Of a DNA stretch of 64,000 nucleotides, positions 24,426 to 64,000 are shown piece after piece. Position 1 is the first letter of the stretch; each line of letters opens with the position of its first letter. Made by a program: the position numbers and the translations under genes. The DNA lies in NCBI RefSeq assembly GCF_036850765.1, contig NC_089492.1:163802296-163866295 (forward strand), read 5' to 3'. The notes under the pieces are model-generated. The model worked only from the letters and a program-made list of their open reading frames with translations. It was not told where the DNA came from and ran no database searches. Source of the DNA: Saccopteryx bilineata. Its lineage: Eukaryota > Chordata > Mammalia > Chiroptera > Emballonuridae.

Positions 24426-24925
24426 CTCCTGCTTCTTCTTCTTACTTCCCCTTCCTTCCTTCCTTCCTTCCTTCTTTCTTTCCTTCCTTCTTTCCTTCCT
24501 TCCTTCCTTCCTTCCTTCCTTCCTTCCTTCCTTCCTTCCTTCCTGCCTTCCTGCCTTCCTGCCTTCCTGCCTTCCTGCCTTTCTCTTCTTCCTCCTCCTC
24601 CTTCTTCCTCCTCCTCCTCCTCCTTTCCTCCTCCTCCTCCTCCTCCCCCTCCTCCCCCTCCTCCTCCTCCTCCTCCTCCTCCTCCTCCTCCTCCTCCTCC
24701 TCCTCCTCCTTCTTCTTCTTCTTCTTCTTCTTCTTCTTCTTCTTCTTCTTCTTCTTCTTCTTCTTCTTCTTCTTCCCCCTCCTCCTCCTCCTTCTCCTCC
24801 TCCTCTCCTCCTCCTCCTCCTTCTTCTTCTTCTTTTTCTTCTTCTTCCTCCTCTTTTTCTTCTTCCTCTTCCTTCTCCTCTCTTCTTCTTCTTTTTCTTC
24901 TTCTCCTTCTTCTTTCCTCTTCTTT
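24426..24925. repeat. 500-bp polypyrimidine tract: (TTCC)n, (CCT)n, (CTT)n
   Basis: Almost pure C/T on + strand: TTCC tetramers 24450-24545, CCTG interruptions to 24580, CCT triplets 24590-24705, about 22 CTT triplets 24708-24775, then mixed. Likely grown from the A/G-rich tail of the antisense SINE at its right. Confidence 0.95.
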
Positions 24926-25252
24926 TCCAGGTGAGAAGAGGGAAGATAGAGAGATAGACTCCCACATGCATTCTGACCAGGATCTACCTGGTGACCCCTA
25001 TCTGGGGCTATGCTCACAACCAGCCATTTTTAATTCCTAAGGCAGAGGCTCCATAGGGCCATCCTCAGCATCTGGGGCCAATGTGCTCAAACCAATTGAG
25101 CCCTAGCTGCGGGAGGGGAAGAGAGAAAAAGAAGGGGAGGGTGAGGGTAGAGAAGCAGATGATTGCTTCTCCTGTGTGCAGTGACCAGGAATTGAACCCA
25201 GGACATCCACACACAGGGCCGATGCTCTACCACTGAACTAACCTGCCAGGGC
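24926..25252 (-). mobile_element. Rhin-1-type SINE, antisense
   Basis: Sequence cagaggctccatagggccat, ctccagggctgg-type head at 25240-25252, and the B-box complement aattgaacccaggacatcc. Confidence 0.85.
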
Positions 25253-25255
25253 TGG

Positions 25256-26490
25256 AGGGATATTATCTACATTAGTAATATCAGGGTTCAACTCAGCCAG
25301 CTAATTTATCATGTCACTTCTAAAAAATTACTCAGCCCCTCTCTACTACCTTTAGAGTCAAGCTTAAACACCTCAGGGCAAGGCCCTTCATGAGCAGCTG
25401 CTGCCCCCTGAGCAGCCTCAGCTGCTCCCCTGGCATCTAGCTGGTAATTCTTCACATCTCTGGGCCTTTGTAAACATCATTTCTTCTCTACTTGGCTACT
25501 TCCTCTTCAGCTGTCAAAGTCAGGCAATTTGAAGAGTGGTTGGAAGGCAGAGTAAGTTTTACTTATCTCCATATCCACCAGCCTCTCAGTGTGATTGTCT
25601 TCAAAGAGCTCAAAGACAACCTTGCCAGAAGCCTGTCTGGTGTCCCCAAGCTGTGGGGGAAGGGTTCTCCTTCTCCCTCCCAAACTACATCCCTATTTAT
25701 AGTTCTAATGTTATACTTCAAATGTTGTTTTTCTTTCTTTCTGAGGAAGGAGATGTATGTTACGCATCACCACATCCCCAGTATTAAGCTAGAATACCTT
25801 GCACATAGTTGATGCTCAATAAATTGATTTTTGAGTGAAATCTCTTCTGAGTCTCCACAACATGGAGAGCAACGTGCTGGACAGTATTAGAGGGTTACAA
25901 AGCTGTGTCTCTGATCATCATGAGACACAAGACATTCACACATATGTCATACAAGACACTGTGAGATAAAGTTAAGCTAATGCAATAGAAATTTAAGGGG
26001 GACATTTCTGACTTATTGGTGGTAAAAATTATCACGTGCTGTCCTTTCTACCTGAAAATTGACTCTTATCTGTTAACTATTTTTCTTAATAGGTTTAGCA
26101 GTGCCTTTTATTGTGTGGCTTGGATCCCATTTGAAAGTATGGGGAGTATAAATGATAAAGAAGGAACATAATGCCCAGGGTGGAAGGGCCTCTGGGTTGT
26201 GACTTCAGACAGTATCCAAGAAGTAGGACTTAGGGCAATGGTTTAAGGTTATACTTTAGAGAGAGCTGGGCTTAGATTCTACCTTGAATGGAAGCAGGGG
26301 GTGAGTCCTGGAAGGGGTTGAATGAAAGTGGTAACAAAAATGGGTGCTTCCCAAATCCCTTCAATACTCTCTGGGCTTCGTTCTACTATTTTTCCCTAGG
26401 GCACCAGGGCCACTGGGTATCTCCTGAAAGGAAGAGAAATATCAATAGAATACTCAGTGCTGGAATGTAAAAACAAGAAATCATCCAATG
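25256..26490. other. Unassigned; L2-like traces
   Basis: 25320-25520 resembles an L2 tail; the rest holds nothing recognised. Confidence 0.45.
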
Positions 26491-26870
26491 CTTGACCAGT
26501 GATGGCACAGTGGACAGAGCGTCAACCTGGGATGCTGAGGTCCCAGGTTTGAAACCCCAAGGTCACTGGCTTGAGCACGAGCTCATGTGGCTCAAGCACA
26601 GGCTCACCAGCTTGACCGTGGGGTCTCCAGCTGAGTGTGGGATCATCGACATGAACCTATGGTTGCTGGCTTGAGCCCAAATGTTGCTGGCTTGAAGCCC
26701 ATCAGTGGCTTGAGCCCAAGGTCACTGGCTTGAGCAAGGAGCCACTGACCTGACTTGAGCCCTCCGGTCGAGGCACACACATACGAGAAGCAAGCAATGA
26801 ACAACTAAAGTGCCACAACTACGAGTTGATGCTTCTCATCTCTCTCTCTTCATCTCTCTTTCTCAAATGA
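26491..26870 (+). mobile_element. Bipartite tRNA-derived SINE
   Basis: Head gatggcacagtggacagagc, repeated 'ggtcactggcttgagc' blocks, and the end atgagttgatgcttct-like sequence. Confidence 0.9.
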
Positions 26871-27160
26871 TCTTCTTTCCCTTTGGGATCATCTGGTCTA
26901 AAATCTGATTTGTGCCTAGAAACTGTCAGTCCAAATTTTTTATTCCTTTATAGTATTGATATTTGCATAGTTCTAGATCTAGCACTTGAATCATTTGAAT
27001 GGTGCAGGACAATGAATGGCCCATGATGGTTTAACTGACCCAGCCCTCTATGAACACCCCTGATTCTGCTTCTCATCCTAGCTGGCCATCTGTAATCCAA
27101 AACTGAACAAATTGATGGGCCCCAAAGGAGAGGGGTAGGACAGGGGAAGGGGATTTAGAG
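26871..27160. other. No recognised feature
   Basis: Nothing recognised. Confidence 0.6.
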
Positions 27161-27385
27161 GTACAAACATCCAGTTATAAAATAACTGTAGGGATGTAAT
27201 ATACACCATAGGAAATTGAACCAATAACATCATAATAATTATGGTGATAGATGGTACCCAGACTCATTGTAGTGATCAATAAATTGATATACCTTTGCAA
27301 GGTATATAAATGTTGAATCACTGTGTTGTACACCTGAAACGGATCTAATACTATTTGTGAATTATAATGAAAAAAAATTAATGAT
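27161..27385 (+). mobile_element. Old L1 3' UTR, sense
   Basis: gttgaatcactgtgttgtac, acctgaaacggatctaatac, and an A-rich end; the complement-type pattern of 16615 and 35323. Confidence 0.75.
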
Positions 27386-28029
27386 AAAAAGAAATAATCC
27401 AAAATGGGATTTTCCAATATTTCTATAAAGTGGTACATGGGAGAGCGTGTTTGTTGCGGGGTTTAAACATAGCATATAAATTAGTCTAGACTGAGACCTT
27501 ATTTTCCTCTTCTTCATTTTCATTATCAGAGAGGACGGGGAGGTAGAGGAGCATACTGAACTAGAACAAACATTCTGTTTAAACGCACCAGGTCTTTGAT
27601 CTTCTTTTAAAGTTAGGATTCTTACTGCAGCATTCATTTGGAACTAATCACTGCTTTGTGTAGTTTCCTATTGCTTTTCCTTATTTAACTTTCTGTGTCG
27701 GTGTCTTTGGTACCCTCAGATGTTGGGCCACCAAAGGAAAGGGACTATGTCTTTTTGATGCCCTCTTCAGCATCCAGCAAAGGGCCTTGCACATAATAGG
27801 TGTGTGTTCTATAAATGCTGCTGAGGAATTCATGAATGAGTCTTTAAGAGGAAAGAATATTGCTCTCTCGATGAGAACGGATCTTTCTCAGTTTATTTCA
27901 GATATAAATCAGCAAATCGGCATAAACTGTGCTTCTAAGTGCTCACCAGGTGCAGGGGAGGGTTTTGGCTGAGATTGAGAAATTCAATGCCAGAGAATAA
28001 TAAAGTGGGAGTGAGAGGGGAACTGAAGG
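27386..28029. other. PHGDH upstream flank
   Basis: No clear element except a MIR-like end at 27770-27825 (cttgcacataataggtg). Confidence 0.5.

Positions 28030-64000
<35,971 letters not shown>

Noticed and set aside
24294..25017. Long Arg-, Glu-, Lys- or Leu-rich open frames
   Set aside because: They are translations of the polypyrimidine microsatellite in all frames.

Overview
The window is mammalian nuclear DNA, most likely from a rhinolophoid (horseshoe or leaf-nosed) bat. The evidence is the many tRNA-derived SINEs of the Rhin-1 type, a second tRNA-derived SINE family, several non-autonomous hAT transposons with perfect 8-bp target-site duplications, and a sparse split gene with GT-AG introns. 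Species-level placement is inference.

The only functional protein-coding gene I can support is PHGDH (D-3-phosphoglycerate dehydrogenase, first step of serine synthesis) on the + strand. Its CpG-rich promoter and exon 1 lie near 28.0-28.4 kb, and ten coding exons run to 63371. They carry 403 codons in one uninterrupted frame. The last ~130 residues (C-terminal regulatory part) lie beyond the window. Introns are phased consistently and all splice sites are GT-AG.

Layout. 1-2132: an L1 3' end joined to a fragment of an endogenous retrovirus (ERV). 2133-8322: a nearly full-length L1 on the minus strand (5' UTR, intact 342-codon ORF1, decayed ORF2). 8323-16615: SINEs, a MIR, old L1 pieces and a 501-bp hAT. 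17187-24425: a class II (betaretrovirus-like) ERV on the minus strand with PBS, gag, dUTPase, protease, RT, RNase H and integrase remnants, interrupted by a hAT and a SINE. 24426-24925: a 500-bp polypyrimidine tract seeded by a SINE tail. 25-28 kb: low-information upstream DNA. 28-64 kb: PHGDH with repeat-laden introns, including an RPS2 processed pseudogene, a 3'-UTR retrocopy sitting on the exon 3 acceptor, and two hAT elements that contain non-hAT DNA.

No classical 'new system' such as a gene cluster is visible. The noteworthy biology is retroelement and transposon mosaicism: a recurrent ERV-L1 chimera with its own target-site duplication, hAT elements that seem to have picked up local DNA (one shares a segment with PHGDH intron 7), and a retrocopy that appears to have replaced the branch-point region of a PHGDH exon.
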